This document shows, piece by piece, positions 16,235 through 26,607 of a stretch of DNA of 64,000 nucleotides. Each line of letters opens with the position of its first letter. Positions within the stretch are counted from its first letter, which is position 1. The translations under genes and the position numbers were made by a program. The notes beneath the pieces were generated by a model. It saw only the letters and a list, made by a program, of their open reading frames with translations, searched no databases and was not told where the DNA came from. This DNA is from an uncultured Hyphomicrobiales bacterium (lineage in GTDB: Bacteria > Pseudomonadota > Alphaproteobacteria > Rhizobiales > Devosiaceae): assembly GCA_903828145.1 (NCBI GenBank), contig CAIKKY010000024.1, positions 1 to 64,000 of the forward strand, read 5' to 3'.

Positions 16235-18564
16235 GACTTCGCGGGTACCGCGGCCGCCTGCGGCGTCTCGTTCCAGGTCTTGATGACCGAGGCAAACAGC
16301 TTCATGGCCGCCTCGTCTTTTTCAAGCGTGATGATCGCCCTTTTGCCCGTGGCATAGATCAGCGCGAGGTCGATCCACTTGCGCGTCGTCAACAGGTCGG
16401 CGTTGACCTTCATGTCATCAGGCGATGCCGACAGCGCGAACAGGAACGAGTTGCCCACAACCCGGGCCGATGCGCCAACCAGCGGCGTGCCCTGCACCAG
16501 TTCTTCATTTTTCAAGAGCACGCCCGGCAGGCCTGCAATCGAGCCGCCCACGAAGCTCTCATTCACCTTGAAATTGACTTCCATCAGGTGGCTGGCCGGC
16601 AGGCTCGGGTCCGAGTTCTTGCGGATCAGCATCTCAACCGTCAGGTTACGCGCCGGAATACTGGCTTTACCCACCAGCGTCGGCACGCCCATTTCATCGG
16701 TGCCCTCAGACCATTCCACCGCGCCTGAAAAGGGCACAGCGCCGGATTTACCGGCATCATTGGCCTCAAGCAGCAGCGATTGGCTCCCCGCCGTCGCCGA
16801 CGGGTTGGCGGCCAGCGCCGCTTCCGTTGTCGCCCCGGTCGCATCGGCCCCCAACCGCTCTTCGCTGGTGGGGGTTTCAAGCGCCGTCGCGGGCTGAACG
16901 GCGGCATCAGCCGCACCCAGCCGTTCCGCGCTGCCATCACTGGCGAGTTCGGCCTTCGGCGTTGTTTCGGCCACCGGCGTATCGGTATTGCCGGGCCCCG
17001 TCGCCGGTTCCTCGGCCGTTCCCGGCGCGGCATCAACGGTGGCGGCAACCTCGGTCGTTTCCGTCGCGGCGCTGAACATGTGGCTCAGGTCGAGGAAGCC
17101 CTCGCGCCAGGCCCACACCCCCAGCCCCGCTGCGCCGACAAGCAATACACCGAAGACAATGAGGAAGATCGACATGGCACCAAGGCCCGAGTCGTCGCGC
17201 CCTCGTACCGGCACAAAGTCCACGCCCTTGCCCCGGGCTTTGGCGCGCGGCCGCAACGGGCGGGCTTCGCGCTCAACCCGGGCATTGCGCCCGCGGCGGG
17301 ACCGGCCCGGACCGGTCTCTGCCCGTGCATCAGGCCGGCTCGGCCCATAGCCTGATCGATCATCGCCCGGCAGCGGGCCGAAACCCTCAAGCCCATCGGC
17401 GTCATCGCGGTCAAGCCGGTCACTCAACCCACCACGCGCTTCGCGATCAAGCGTTGCGATGGCGCGATCAATCGTGTTCTGCGGATCAGCCGGGGGTTCT
17501 GCCTCGACCTCGCGCACCGAAGACATCGCCTTCGGCACCTCGGTCTGGGCAAACATCGAAGTAAAATCTTCAGCGGCCCGCGCAGACCCACTGAGATCCG
17601 GACCATCGAGGCGCGGCCCAATCGGCTCGCGCCGGGCGCCATTGACCGGGTTCTGCATCGCCGCGCCAAACGCATTGGCACCGGCACGGCCCTTGGCCGC
17701 CTCGGCCCGGGCCACGATGGGCGGCAAATTGCGCGGCGCACTCGGCGACGCGGGCGTATCGGTGGAGAAGCTGGTCGCCACGCCGGGCTGCTGCGCCGGC
17801 TGCATGCGCGAAAACGCCGCCCGGGGCGACGACGCGGACGGTTGCGGCGCTTCGGTGCGGGGCGAAAAACTGGGGCCAGCCGGGGCGCTCGGCGTTGCCG
17901 GGCTCGGGGCACCCAGAGGAATGCGGGCTTGCGGCTGCGGCCGGTTTGAGGGCGCGAGCTTCGGGACGGGACGCCCCATGGGCCGGGTGTCGCCCGTACC
18001 GGCATTGCGGGGCTCAAACCCGCGCGCCGCCGGGAAAGATGCGCCAAACGACGACGGCGCCGGGGCTTGGGCCGGGGGGACCGGCGTCGGCTCGGCATTA
18101 GCCGCCGCGATGATGTCTTCGATGCTCTCGGTCGCGGAGTCATCGATACTCTGCGCGGGTGTCGGCTCCGGCTCTGGCTCAGGCGAGAGCGGGGGCACAC
18201 TGCGCTGCGGCATTGCGGTGCGGCTCAACCCGGGGCGGGCCGGGGTCGGGGCCGGGCCGGTAACCTGCGCCGGCGCACGCTGCGGCGGCTCGAAATAGAC
18301 CGGCGGGGGTGGCGTATCGTCGCGTGCTGGCGCAGCCATGCCCGAGATCACCGCTTCGCTGGCTTCCTGCTCAACCTGGCGGATGCAATCCTCGAGCTGG
18401 AGCCGATGCGCGGTAATGTCGCGTGCCGCGAGCGGCGGATTGATGGCGCGCAGCTGTCCAACGAGAGCAGCGCGGGCCTTCTCGTATACGGCACGCCGCG
18501 CAGCCCCGTTATTTTCGGGCAGAGCGTCGACGGCTCTTCGTAACAGCTCTTTGTAGTCCGCCAT
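16231..18564 (-). CDS. Large Pro/Ala-rich single-pass membrane protein, unknown function
   Basis: The 777-residue protein has a helical N-terminal region (about 1-75, including VDALPENNGAARRAVYEKAR). A long low-complexity Pro/Ala/Ser-rich segment (about 80-330) and an Arg-rich stretch (about 410-450) follow. One membrane helix lies near 470-490 (MSIFLIVFGVLLVGAAGLGV), and a folded C-terminal domain (about 600-777) probably sits outside. Similar proteins occur near purA in Hyphomicrobiales, but I know of no function. The architecture would suit a membrane-tethered scaffold. It overlaps thiQ's stop by 4 bp. Confidence 0.8.
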   Translation of the reverse strand: MADYKELLRRAVDALPENNGAARRAVYEKARAALVGQLRAINPPLAARDITAHRLQLEDCIRQVEQEASEAVISGMAAPARDDTPPPPVYFEPPQRAPAQVTGPAPTPARPGLSRTAMPQRSVPPLSPEPEPEPTPAQSIDDSATESIEDIIAAANAEPTPVPPAQAPAPSSFGASFPAARGFEPRNAGTGDTRPMGRPVPKLAPSNRPQPQARIPLGAPSPATPSAPAGPSFSPRTEAPQPSASSPRAAFSRMQPAQQPGVATSFSTDTPASPSAPRNLPPIVARAEAAKGRAGANAFGAAMQNPVNGARREPIGPRLDGPDLSGSARAAEDFTSMFAQTEVPKAMSSVREVEAEPPADPQNTIDRAIATLDREARGGLSDRLDRDDADGLEGFGPLPGDDRSGYGPSRPDARAETGPGRSRRGRNARVEREARPLRPRAKARGKGVDFVPVRGRDDSGLGAMSIFLIVFGVLLVGAAGLGVWAWREGFLDLSHMFSAATETTEVAATVDAAPGTAEEPATGPGNTDTPVAETTPKAELASDGSAERLGAADAAVQPATALETPTSEERLGADATGATTEAALAANPSATAGSQSLLLEANDAGKSGAVPFSGAVEWSEGTDEMGVPTLVGKASIPARNLTVEMLIRKNSDPSLPASHLMEVNFKVNESFVGGSIAGLPGVLLKNEELVQGTPLVGASARVVGNSFLFALSASPDDMKVNADLLTTRKWIDLALIYATGKRAIITLEKDEAAMKLFASVIKTWNETPQAAAVPAKS

Positions 18565-18610
18565 TGCTGAACGCTACCCGTGTTTCAGATACGAGGTCTA
18601 CCAAAAAAAC

Positions 18611-19903
18611 TTAGTCTTGAAACGGGTCCTGGACGAGGATTGTGTCCATCCGTTCCGGGCTTGTGGACAGCATGGCCACCGGAGCCCCGATCAGTTCTTC
18701 GATATATCGCACATATTTCACCGCCTGAGCCGGAAGTTCCGACCAGCTCCGCGCGCCGCGCGTGCTCTCGGACCAGCCGTCCAGAGTTTCGTAGATCGGC
18801 CGGATGGCCGCCTGAGCACCCATTGAGGCTGGCAAGTAGTCAATTTTTTGACCGTTTAGCTCATAGCCAACACAAACCTTGATCTCTTTGAGGCCATCGA
18901 GCACGTCGAGTTTGGTCAAAGCGATGCCGGTTATGCCCGATGTCCGCACGGTTTGCTTGACGAGAACCGCGTCAAACCAGCCGCAGCGGCGGGGACGGCC
19001 GGTGTTGACACCAACCTCGCGCCCGACGCTCGACAGATGGGCACCGATCTCGTCGTTGAGTTCACACGGGAACGGACCTTCGCCGACTCGCGTCGTATAG
19101 GCCTTGGTGATTCCCAGCACATAGCCAATCGCCGTGGGGCCGAGCCCCGACCCGGCCGCCGCCTGCCCCGCCACCGTGTTCGACGAGGTGACGAAGGGGT
19201 AGGTGCCATGGTCATTGTCGAGCAAAGCGCCCTGCGCGCCTTCAAACAGGATGCGCGCCCCGGCCCGCCGCTTTTCATCGAGCAGGCGCCACACCTGATC
19301 GATATAGGGCAGCATTTGGCCCGCGACTTCGGTCAGCTCGTCAAAAATCGTCTGGGCTGCAATGTCGCTGAGCCCCATACCGCGCCGCAGCAGATTGTGG
19401 TGCGCCAGCAAGCGCTCGATCTTGGGCATCAGGGTTTCAGGTTCCGCGAGGTCGCAGACGCGAATGGCGCGGCGACCCACCTTGTCTTCATAGGCAGGGC
19501 CGATGCCCCGGCGGGTCGTGCCGATTTTAGTGCCCTGCGACGCGGCGTCTTCGCGGAGGCCATCAAGCTCGCGATGCACCGAGAGGATCAGCGGCGCATT
19601 GTCCGCGATTCGCAGCAGCTCCGGGGTCACCGTCACGCCCTGGGCCGCGAGCTTGGCCACTTCGGCAACGAAATGATGCGGATCGACAACCACACCATTG
19701 CCGATCACCGAGAGCTTGCCGCGCACCACGCCCGAGGGGAGGAGCGCCAGCTTGTAGCTGGTCCCATCGATGACGAGCGTATGTCCGGCATTGTGACCGC
19801 CCTGATAGCGCACCACCACATCGGCGCGCTCGCTCAGCCAGTCGACGATCTTGCCCTTGCCTTCATCGCCCCACTGGCTGCCGACAACGATCACATTGGC
19901 CAT
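18611..19903 (-). CDS. purA: Adenylosuccinate synthetase
   Basis: PurA converts IMP, aspartate and GTP to adenylosuccinate, the first committed AMP step. The start at 19903 gives 430 residues beginning [20 protein letters not shown], containing the GDEGKGK phosphate loop and the catalytic Asp and His (His in GGHNAGHT). It also has the family motifs [15 protein letters not shown] and [13 protein letters not shown] long upstream extension to 20062 lacks homology to PurA. The leader between 20083 and 19904 is GC-rich with GGCC-TTCG-GGCC hairpins but no recognised riboswitch. Confidence 0.97.
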   Translation of the reverse strand: MANVIVVGSQWGDEGKGKIVDWLSERADVVVRYQGGHNAGHTLVIDGTSYKLALLPSGVVRGKLSVIGNGVVVDPHHFVAEVAKLAAQGVTVTPELLRIADNAPLILSVHRELDGLREDAASQGTKIGTTRRGIGPAYEDKVGRRAIRVCDLAEPETLMPKIERLLAHHNLLRRGMGLSDIAAQTIFDELTEVAGQMLPYIDQVWRLLDEKRRAGARILFEGAQGALLDNDHGTYPFVTSSNTVAGQAAAGSGLGPTAIGYVLGITKAYTTRVGEGPFPCELNDEIGAHLSSVGREVGVNTGRPRRCGWFDAVLVKQTVRTSGITGIALTKLDVLDGLKEIKVCVGYELNGQKIDYLPASMGAQAAIRPIYETLDGWSESTRGARSWSELPAQAVKYVRYIEELIGAPVAMLSTSPERMDTILVQDPFQD

Positions 19904-20083
19904 GACTCGTTCCCTGTTCGCGTAAGGCCGCCCGCCTGCGGGTTTCGGCCGTTGGCCCGAAGGCCCCTGTTGAAAGGTGCAAGAGGACACGCGCACCGGA
20001 CCATGGGCCCGCGCTCGGCGCTGTTGCGACCGTCCCTTAAACGGTTTGCGCTCATATGACAAATGCTCGCTGTACCAGAGGCC

Positions 20084-20111
20084 AAAAAGGCCGGAGTCTT
20101 CCCCCGGCCTT
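20084..20111 (-). terminator. Terminator after serA
   Basis: On the minus strand AAGGCCGG, a 9-nt loop and CCGGCCTT form an 8-bp stem ending in TTTTT (20088-20084). It separates serA from purA. Confidence 0.85.
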
Positions 20112-20139
20112 CTGGTCAGTCGCAGATGTACACAAAGGC

Positions 20140-21723
20140 TCAGAACTTGAGCGTCTTGGCCTGCTTCACACCCGGCAGCGCCGCAATTTTCTTCAGCTGC
20201 TCAGGCGCCAGCGTGCCATCGATGGACAGCAGCGCAATCGCATCGCCCCCCACCTCGGCGCGGCCGAGGTTGAAATTGGCGATATTGATGCCCAATTCGC
20301 CGAGCAGCGTGCCCAGGCGGCCAATATGGCCCGGCTTGTCCTCATTGGTGACATAGAGCATCGAGGGCGTCAGTTCGGCTTCAAGATTGATGCCCTTGAG
20401 CTGGATGATGCGCGGCTTGCCATTGGCAAACAGCGTGCCGGCAATGGCCCGTTCCAGTTTCGCCGTGCGCACGGTCAGCCGGATGTAGCCTTCATAGGCG
20501 CCCTGCTGGTCGCGATTGGTGGTCTCGACCACAATTCCGCGATCCTTGGCGATCTGCGGGGCGGACACCATGTTGATATCGCCCAGCGACGGCTTCAGCA
20601 CGCCATTGATGGCGGCCGCGATCATCGGCTTGGTATTGAGCGCCGCCACAGCGCCCTCAAACTCGATCTTGATGCCCTCAATCGCCTCTTCGGTGAGCTG
20701 GCCAGCGAAGGACCCGATGGTTTCGGCCAGCCGCACCCAGGGGGTCAGGCGCGGCGCTTCCTCGGCGGTGATCGAGGGGAAGTTCAGCGCATTGGCGATT
20801 TCGCCGGTGTTGAGATAGGCCGAAATCTGTTCGGCCACCTGCAGCGCCACATTTTCCTGCGCTTCGGTGGTCGAGGCTCCGAGGTGCGGGGTGCAGATCA
20901 CGTTCGGCAGGTCGAACAGCGGGTTGTTTTCCGCCGGTTCTGCAAGAAACACATCGAGCGCGGCGCCCGCGACCTTGCCGGCCTTCAGCGCGTCATAAAG
21001 CGCCGCTTCATCAACGAGCCCGCCGCGCGCGCAATTGATGATGCGCACGCTCGGCTTCATCTTGGCGATGGCCTTGGCATCGATGATGTTGCGCGTCGCC
21101 TCGATCAGCGGCGTGTGGATGGTGATGAAATCCGCGCGCGCAAACAGATCGTCAAGCTCGACCTTTTCGACGCCCATGGTGACGGCGCGTTCAGCCGTGA
21201 GGAACGGGTCGAACGCAATGACCTTCATGCGCAGACCCTGCGCGCGGTCGGCCACGATCGAGCCGATATTGCCGGCCCCGATAATGCCCAGCACCTTGTT
21301 GGTGACTTCAACGCCCATGAAGCGGTTCTTTTCCCACTTGCTGGCGCGGGTCGAGGCATCGGCTTCAGGGATCTGACGCGCGAGCGACAGCATGAGCGAA
21401 ATGGCGTGCTCGGCCGTGGTGATCGAGTTGCCGAAGGGCGTGTTCATCACGATGATGCCCTTCTTGGTCGCAGCCGGAATATCGACATTGTCGACACCGA
21501 TCCCGGCGCGGCCGATGACCTTCAGATTATTGGCCGCGGCAATGATCTTTTCGGTGACCTTGGTCGCCGAGCGGATGGCCAGGCCATCATACTGGCCAAT
21601 CACTTCAAGCAGCTTGTCCTTATCCTTGCCGAGATCCGGCAGGTAATCGACATCGATATTATTGTCCTTGAAGATCTGGACGGCGGTCTTGCTGAGCTTG
21701 TCGGAAACGAGAACCTTGGGCAT
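20140..21723 (-). CDS. serA: D-3-phosphoglycerate dehydrogenase
   Basis: SerA oxidises 3-phosphoglycerate to 3-phosphohydroxypyruvate, the first step of serine synthesis. The 527-residue length is the long form. It has a Rossmann domain with the NAD motif [15 protein letters not shown], catalytic Arg/Glu/His features ([13 protein letters not shown] and [17 protein letters not shown]), an intervening ASB-type domain and a C-terminal ACT domain (about 455-527) for serine sensing. It lies 81 nt downstream of serC on the same strand. Confidence 0.97.
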   Translation of the reverse strand: MPKVLVSDKLSKTAVQIFKDNNIDVDYLPDLGKDKDKLLEVIGQYDGLAIRSATKVTEKIIAAANNLKVIGRAGIGVDNVDIPAATKKGIIVMNTPFGNSITTAEHAISLMLSLARQIPEADASTRASKWEKNRFMGVEVTNKVLGIIGAGNIGSIVADRAQGLRMKVIAFDPFLTAERAVTMGVEKVELDDLFARADFITIHTPLIEATRNIIDAKAIAKMKPSVRIINCARGGLVDEAALYDALKAGKVAGAALDVFLAEPAENNPLFDLPNVICTPHLGASTTEAQENVALQVAEQISAYLNTGEIANALNFPSITAEEAPRLTPWVRLAETIGSFAGQLTEEAIEGIKIEFEGAVAALNTKPMIAAAINGVLKPSLGDINMVSAPQIAKDRGIVVETTNRDQQGAYEGYIRLTVRTAKLERAIAGTLFANGKPRIIQLKGINLEAELTPSMLYVTNEDKPGHIGRLGTLLGELGINIANFNLGRAEVGGDAIALLSIDGTLAPEQLKKIAALPGVKQAKTLKF

Positions 21724-21804
21724 GGCGCCCTCCTCATTATGTGGGGTCAGACCGCCGGGCGGTGCACAGCACCGGCCCGGACGGCACAGAGATAGATTTC
21801 GGGG

Positions 21805-22986
21805 TCAGGCAGCGGCCTTGAGCGCCGCCTTTTCAGTCTCGAAAGCCCAATCGAGCCATGCGGTCAGCGCCTTGAGGTCGCTGGCTTCGACGGTCGAGCC
21901 GGCCCAGATGCGCAGACCCGTCGGCGCATCGCGATAGCCGCCGATATCGTAAGCGGCTCCGGCCTTATCGAGTTTCGACACAATGGCCTTGGCAAAAGCG
22001 GCCAGTTGCTCATCGGACAGCGCCTTGATCTCGGGATCGGAAATCACGAGACAGACCGACGTGTTCGAGCGTTCAGCGGGGACCTTGGCCAAAAACTGTG
22101 CCCAGGAACTGGCGGCCACCCAATCGGCCAGAACCTTGAAATTCGCATCGGCCCGCGCCTGCATGGCCTTGAGCCCGCCGATTGCCTTGCCCCATTCCAT
22201 CGCGTCCACCGCATCCTCGATGCAGATCATCGACACGGTATTGATGGTTGCGCCTTCGAAAATATCGGCCATCAGTTTGCCGCCCTTTGTCAGGCGGAAA
22301 ATCTTCGGCAGCGGGCGGTTGGGCTTATAGGTTTCGAGCCGTTCGACGGCCCGCGGCGACAGGATCAGAATGCCATGCGCGGCTTCGCCACCGAGCGCCT
22401 TCTGCCAGGAGAAGGTGACGACATCGAGCTTTTCAAAATCCAGATTCTGCGCAAACGCGGCCGAGGTGGCGTCGCAGATGGTCAGCCCCTTGCGGTCAGC
22501 CGGAATCCAGTCGGCGTTCGGCACGCGCACGCCCGAGGTCGTGCCATTCCAGGTGAACACCACATCATTGTCGAAATTGACCGACTTGAGGTCCGGCAAT
22601 TCGCCATAAGGGGCCTTCAGCACCCGGACATTCTCGAGCTTCAGCTGCTTTTCAACATCCGTCACCCAGCCGTCGCCGAAGCTTTCCCACGAGAGCATTT
22701 CAACGCCGCGCGCGCCGAGCATCGTCCACATGGCCATCTCGACTGCGCCCGTATCCGAGGCCGGCACAATGCCGATCAGGTAATCGGCGGGCACTTCAAG
22801 CAGCTCGCGGGTGAGCGCGATGCACTTTTCAATCCGCTGCTTGGCGGGCTTGGCGCGATGCGACCGACCGACCAGCGCGTCTTTCAGCGCATCCAGCGTC
22901 CAGCCAGGACGCTTCGCACAGGGACCAGAAGAAAAATTGGGATTTGCCGGTTTAACCGCCGGTGCGGGCTTGGGGCTATCAGCCAT
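21805..22986 (-). CDS. serC: Phosphoserine aminotransferase
   Basis: SerC is a PLP enzyme that transaminates 3-phosphohydroxypyruvate to phosphoserine. The 393-residue protein matches the alphaproteobacterial form, starting near [18 protein letters not shown]. The PLP-binding Lys lies in [15 protein letters not shown], and the substrate loop [17 protein letters not shown] precedes it. It is the first gene of the serC-serA unit. GGGAGG lies just before the ATG on the minus strand. Confidence 0.96.
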   Translation of the reverse strand: MADSPKPAPAVKPANPNFSSGPCAKRPGWTLDALKDALVGRSHRAKPAKQRIEKCIALTRELLEVPADYLIGIVPASDTGAVEMAMWTMLGARGVEMLSWESFGDGWVTDVEKQLKLENVRVLKAPYGELPDLKSVNFDNDVVFTWNGTTSGVRVPNADWIPADRKGLTICDATSAAFAQNLDFEKLDVVTFSWQKALGGEAAHGILILSPRAVERLETYKPNRPLPKIFRLTKGGKLMADIFEGATINTVSMICIEDAVDAMEWGKAIGGLKAMQARADANFKVLADWVAASSWAQFLAKVPAERSNTSVCLVISDPEIKALSDEQLAAFAKAIVSKLDKAGAAYDIGGYRDAPTGLRIWAGSTVEASDLKALTAWLDWAFETEKAALKAAA

Positions 22987-23085
22987 GGCGACCCTCCCAG
23001 GTCGAAAGCCTCACGTTAGGGTGAGGTGTCCTGAGACCGGATATATCGAAAGCAGAAGCCGCGCACAAGCAGCAAGTGGGGCCGC

Positions 23086-23409
23086 TCAGGCGAGGCCAAG
23101 AAACAGCGCGAGCGCGCGGTTGATTTCAAGGAGTTGACGCTCCTCCAGGCGACCGAACGCCGGGCCAACGCGGTCCCGTCTGACCGTCATCGGCTTATCG
23201 ATCATCACCTCAGAGGGGGCCCGCAAGCCATTCCGGGCAGAGGGACGCACAGGGATTCGCAACAGCGGCAAGTGAACCAGGGTGCTGCTCAGGAGCAGGA
23301 GGGTAACGCTATCGGTATCACCGAACAGATCGGATTGAATAATGAGCGCGGGCCGCGGTTTGCCATAATCGCCCGGCAGGGCAATCGTGACGAGGTCGCC
23401 CCGGTTCAT
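23086..23409 (-). CDS. MazF/PemK-family mRNA interferase toxin
   Basis: The 107-residue protein starts MNRGDLVTIALPGDYGKPRP, the conserved MazF/PemK opening. It continues with PALIIQSDLFGDTDSVTLLL, a VPI-like IPVRPSARNGLRAPSEVMID stretch and a VGPAFGRLEERQLLEINRAL end. Members are ribosome-independent RNases that cleave mRNA. Its ATG overlaps the antitoxin stop by 4 bp (ATGA), so translation is coupled. The longer in-frame start at 23553 lies inside the antitoxin gene and is rejected. Confidence 0.88.
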   Translation of the reverse strand: MNRGDLVTIALPGDYGKPRPALIIQSDLFGDTDSVTLLLLSSTLVHLPLLRIPVRPSARNGLRAPSEVMIDKPMTVRRDRVGPAFGRLEERQLLEINRALALFLGLA

Positions 23410-23630
23410 TCTTTGGTTCCATCGAGGACGTCGACAAGCGCATCGTCCATAAACGCCGTCAGTTCGGCATCGGCGCGATCCGCCGCAGCCACGAGCCGAG
23501 CCTGACGGGCGCATTCTTCGTCGAAACCGGCACGGCGCGTGTCGGCAACCCAAATCTGGATTTGCCGCAACCCCGCCGCCCGCATGCCTTCGCGATACCG
23601 GCGAACCCGGTCCTTGCCCGTTTCAGCCAT
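23406..23630 (-). CDS. MazE-like antitoxin (DUF3018 type)
   Basis: The 74-residue protein begins MAETGKDRVRRYREGMRAAG, the usual start of the DUF3018 antitoxin family. The N-terminal DNA-binding part is followed by an acidic, Ala-rich C-terminal tail (about 45-74) that would occupy the toxin active site. GGAGGA lies 6 nt upstream of the ATG. It precedes and overlaps the toxin gene, the normal order for co-expressed, self-repressing pairs. Confidence 0.85.
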   Translation of the reverse strand: MAETGKDRVRRYREGMRAAGLRQIQIWVADTRRAGFDEECARQARLVAAADRADAELTAFMDDALVDVLDGTKE

Positions 23631-23645
23631 GACATCCTCCAAAAC

Positions 23646-23657
23646 GTTACTGGTAAC
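23646..23657. promoter_or_regulatory. Palindromic operator of the toxin-antitoxin operon
   Basis: GTTAC-TG-GTAAC has perfect 5-bp arms with a 2-nt spacer, 16 nt upstream of the antitoxin start. That position suits autorepression by the antitoxin. Confidence 0.5.
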
Positions 23658-23779
23658 ATAGGCGTGGAACGGCCCGCCCGCAACCGCGCGGTGCTGACCG
23701 CTTGAAACCCGACGGCCCCCTGTACCCCTCAGCATTTTTGCGGCATCGTGCTGGCCGGGACACGGGGGGGACGGCGCTC

Positions 23780-25444
23780 ATGCGCGAGGAATTCGATCAC
23801 ATCGTCATTGGCGGCGGCGCGTCGGGCTGCGTGGCCGCGGCGCGGCTCGTGACCGATGGCAACAGGCGCGTTCTGGTGCTCGAGGGCGGCTATTCGCACC
23901 ACCACCCGCTGCTCGATATGCCGCCGGGCATTTTCAAGCTGATCGAGAACTCGCGCTACATGACCTACCACCACACCGTGCCGCAGGCGCATCTCAAGGG
24001 CCGCGTGCACGATATTCCGCAGGGCAATGTACTGGGCGGCGGCTCGTCGGTGAATGCGCAGGTCTATATGCGCGGCCGCCCCTCAGACTACAATGAATGG
24101 CACGATATTCTGCGCGGCAACAATGATGGGGCGCCGTGGGACTGGGGCACCGTGCTCCGCCACTTCCGCCGCATCGAAGGCAACAACCGCCTGTCAAATG
24201 ATCTGCATGGCACCGAGGGCCCGCTCAAGGTTTCGGACCCCGGCTTCATCGACGATGTGTCGCGCTGGTTTGTGCAGTCGGTGCAGGAGAAGGGCGAAGC
24301 CTTCACCAATGATTTCAACGGCCCCACCCAGCGCGGCACCGGGTTTTACCAGTTCATGAACCGGGCCGGCAAACGCTCGAGCGCGGCCTATGCCTACCTT
24401 GAACCGCTGCAAAACGACCCCCGCCTTACGGTGCGCCTCCGCTGCCACGTTGATCGGGTCGAAATCGAGAATGGCCGCGCCATAGGCGTCACCTATCGCA
24501 CCGAGGCCGGCGACACCCGCACCGCCTATGCCACGGGCGATATCGTCCTTGCAGCCGGCGCGCTCATCACCCCCAAAATCCTCATGCTCTCCGGCATCGG
24601 CCCCGCCGACCACCTCAAGGAGCACGGCGTCACCCCGCTCCTCGATCTGCCGGGCGTCGGCCAGAACCTGATCGACCATCCTGAGGTGCCGGTCATCGCC
24701 CTCGCCAACGGCCCTTACGGCTATTTCCGCCAGGGCGTGGGCTGGCGCATGCTGCTCAATGGCCTGCAGTTCAAGCTGTTCGGCTCGGGCCGCATTCTCT
24801 CCACCGGCTTTGAGGCCGGTGCTTTCATCAACCCGGTCGATCCCGAGGCGCCGCCCTCGATCCAGGCCTTCTGCGTGCCAATCGTCTATCTCGACCGCGA
24901 CCTGCGCAAAACCTTCAAAGACGCCTATGGCGTGACCATCACCACCGTGCTCGTCAAACCCAAGTCGCGCGGCTATGTGAAGCTGCGCTCGGCCAACCCG
25001 GCCGACAAGCCGCTGGTCTCCCCGCACCTGCTTCAGCACCCCGATGATCTGGCGATGATGGTCGAAGGCCAGCGCTATTTCCGCGATGTGCTGCTGAGCG
25101 GCCCCTTGGGCAAGCGCATTGAAAAGGTCATCGCGCCTGCCGGTCCCGACCTGTCCGATGCCGTCATGGCCGATCATTGCCGCCAGTTCGTGAAGACCAA
25201 TTACCACCCCGCCAGCACGGCGCGCATGGGCGCAGATGGCGACCCGATGGCCGTGCTCGATGCGAAAATGCGCGTCCGCGGCATCGACAACCTGCGCGTC
25301 GCCGATATGTCGGCCGTACCCAATATCAACGCTGGCAATACCAACGCCCCCGCCATGATGCTGGGCGACCGCTGTGCTGATTTCATCCTGGGCCGCGACC
25401 TGCAGCCCACCCCACACCTCTCCCGTGAAAGGTCTCAATCATGA
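23780..25444 (+). CDS. GMC-family FAD-dependent alcohol oxidoreductase
   Basis: The 554-residue protein is a choline-dehydrogenase-like GMC flavoenzyme. It has an N-terminal FAD fold (HIVIGGGASGCVAAARLV), GMC signature 1 (GNVLGGGSSVNAQVYMRG) and signature 2 (GALITPKILMLSGIGP). The C-terminal catalytic His is in NYHPASTARMG, and Asn in AGNTNAPAMMLGDRCAD. The start at 23780 is chosen as the ATG directly before the FAD fold. It overlaps the SDR gene by 4 bp, so the pair probably acts in sequence on one alcohol or sugar substrate, whose identity I cannot tell. Confidence 0.92.
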   Translation: MREEFDHIVIGGGASGCVAAARLVTDGNRRVLVLEGGYSHHHPLLDMPPGIFKLIENSRYMTYHHTVPQAHLKGRVHDIPQGNVLGGGSSVNAQVYMRGRPSDYNEWHDILRGNNDGAPWDWGTVLRHFRRIEGNNRLSNDLHGTEGPLKVSDPGFIDDVSRWFVQSVQEKGEAFTNDFNGPTQRGTGFYQFMNRAGKRSSAAYAYLEPLQNDPRLTVRLRCHVDRVEIENGRAIGVTYRTEAGDTRTAYATGDIVLAAGALITPKILMLSGIGPADHLKEHGVTPLLDLPGVGQNLIDHPEVPVIALANGPYGYFRQGVGWRMLLNGLQFKLFGSGRILSTGFEAGAFINPVDPEAPPSIQAFCVPIVYLDRDLRKTFKDAYGVTITTVLVKPKSRGYVKLRSANPADKPLVSPHLLQHPDDLAMMVEGQRYFRDVLLSGPLGKRIEKVIAPAGPDLSDAVMADHCRQFVKTNYHPASTARMGADGDPMAVLDAKMRVRGIDNLRVADMSAVPNINAGNTNAPAMMLGDRCADFILGRDLQPTPHLSRERSQS

Positions 25445-26205
25445 TTCTCGACCGCTTCCGTCTCGACGATCAGGTCGCCCTCATCACCGGGGGCACGCGC
25501 GGCATCGGGCTCGGCATTGCCGAAGCGTTCCTTCAGGCCGGCGCGAAAGTCATCGTCTCATCAAAAACCCCGAACCCCACCGCGCTGGCCCATCTTACGG
25601 GGCTCGGCTTCAGTGTCGATTACATCGCGGCCGATATGGAGCAGCCCGACGCCCCGGATGCCCTGATTGTCGAAACCCTCAAGCGCTTCGGCCGGCTCGA
25701 TATTCTGGTCAATAATGCCGGGGTTGCCGACCATGGCGACACCACAGAATTTTCCGATGCGCGCTATGAACGGCTGATGGACATCAACCTCGGCAGCGTC
25801 TTCCGCGCCTCGCGCGCCGCGCTCAGGCCCATGCGCCAGCAAGGGGCGGGTGTGATCCTCAACATCGGCTCGATCTCGGGGCTGGTCTCCAACATTCCGC
25901 AGCGCCAGGCCGCCTACAACGCCTCGAAAGCGGCGGTTCACATGCTGACCAAGAGCCTCGCCTCGGACTATGCGGCCGAAAACATCCGCGTCAACGCCAT
26001 CGCGCCGGGCTACATCCGCACCGACATGACCGCCGGTGGGCTCGACGATCCCGCCATGAGCGCGGTGTGGAAGGAGATGACTCCCCTGCCCTTCGTCGGC
26101 GACCCCGCCGACATCGCCACCGCCGCCCTCTACCTCTGCTCCAGGGCCTCGCGCTACGTCACCGGCGAAGTTCTGGTGGTCGACGGCGGCTACACCATCC
26201 GCTAG
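25441..26205 (+). CDS. Short-chain dehydrogenase/reductase (SDR)
   Basis: The 254-residue classical SDR has cofactor motif TGGTRGIGLG (about 17-26), NNAG structural motif, catalytic Ser in IGSISG, and YNASK (Tyr and Lys). The VNAIAPGYIRTDM and VDGGYTIR ends are typical. It is translationally coupled to the upstream GMC oxidoreductase by an ATGA overlap. The closest functional class is gluconate 5-dehydrogenase or 3-oxoacyl reductase-like, but the substrate is not determinable from the sequence. Confidence 0.92.
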   Translation: MILDRFRLDDQVALITGGTRGIGLGIAEAFLQAGAKVIVSSKTPNPTALAHLTGLGFSVDYIAADMEQPDAPDALIVETLKRFGRLDILVNNAGVADHGDTTEFSDARYERLMDINLGSVFRASRAALRPMRQQGAGVILNIGSISGLVSNIPQRQAAYNASKAAVHMLTKSLASDYAAENIRVNAIAPGYIRTDMTAGGLDDPAMSAVWKEMTPLPFVGDPADIATAALYLCSRASRYVTGEVLVVDGGYTIR

Positions 26206-26525
26206 CCCCGCTTCGCCCGCCGCCCAGCGGCGATGGCGATGCGGGCCCAGTGGGTGCGGCGGTCGTCGTCGTCGAGCGCTTCATCCGGCAGGGTCCAATA
26301 GGGCATGCGTGCGACGCCCCCCGACTTGCCGGTATAGGTCCATTGCACCGATCCCGCGGCCGCAAACTGCGGCGCCGTGAGCGCGTCGGCTTTCAGCAGC
26401 AACCGGTCGTCGACCTCGACCGCTACGATGACGCCATCGACATAGACGCCTTTGCCGCCAAACATCCGGCGGATGCTGACCACACCTTCGGGCTCGAACA
26501 TGTCACGGATATCGTCGTCGTCCAT
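26202..26525 (-). CDS. TfoX N-terminal domain protein
   Basis: The 107-residue protein has the TfoX/Sxy N-terminal domain: a DMFEP-type start, RRMFGGKGVYVDGVIVAVE (about 19-37), LLLKAD, and MPYWTLPDEALDD. It lacks the C-terminal TfoX domain. Stand-alone N-domains are common in alphaproteobacteria; a role in competence is not established for them. Its stop overlaps the SDR stop by 4 bp on the opposite strand. Confidence 0.85.
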   Translation of the reverse strand: MDDDDIRDMFEPEGVVSIRRMFGGKGVYVDGVIVAVEVDDRLLLKADALTAPQFAAAGSVQWTYTGKSGGVARMPYWTLPDEALDDDDRRTHWARIAIAAGRRAKRG

Positions 26526-26607
26526 TGCTGCCCCCGGCCAGACCTGCCGCTGAGATGTGCCGCGTTACCTCGGCGGGCGCAAGCTGCCCCGAACGCGCGC
26601 GGCCGGT

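Noticed and set aside
20056-21795. Long plus-strand ORF opposite serA
   Set aside because: It is antisense to the clear serA gene and has shadow-frame composition.
23780-26205. GMC plus SDR pair as a mycotoxin-degrading or choline pathway
   Set aside because: Family membership does not show the substrate, and no transporter or regulator beside it points to one.
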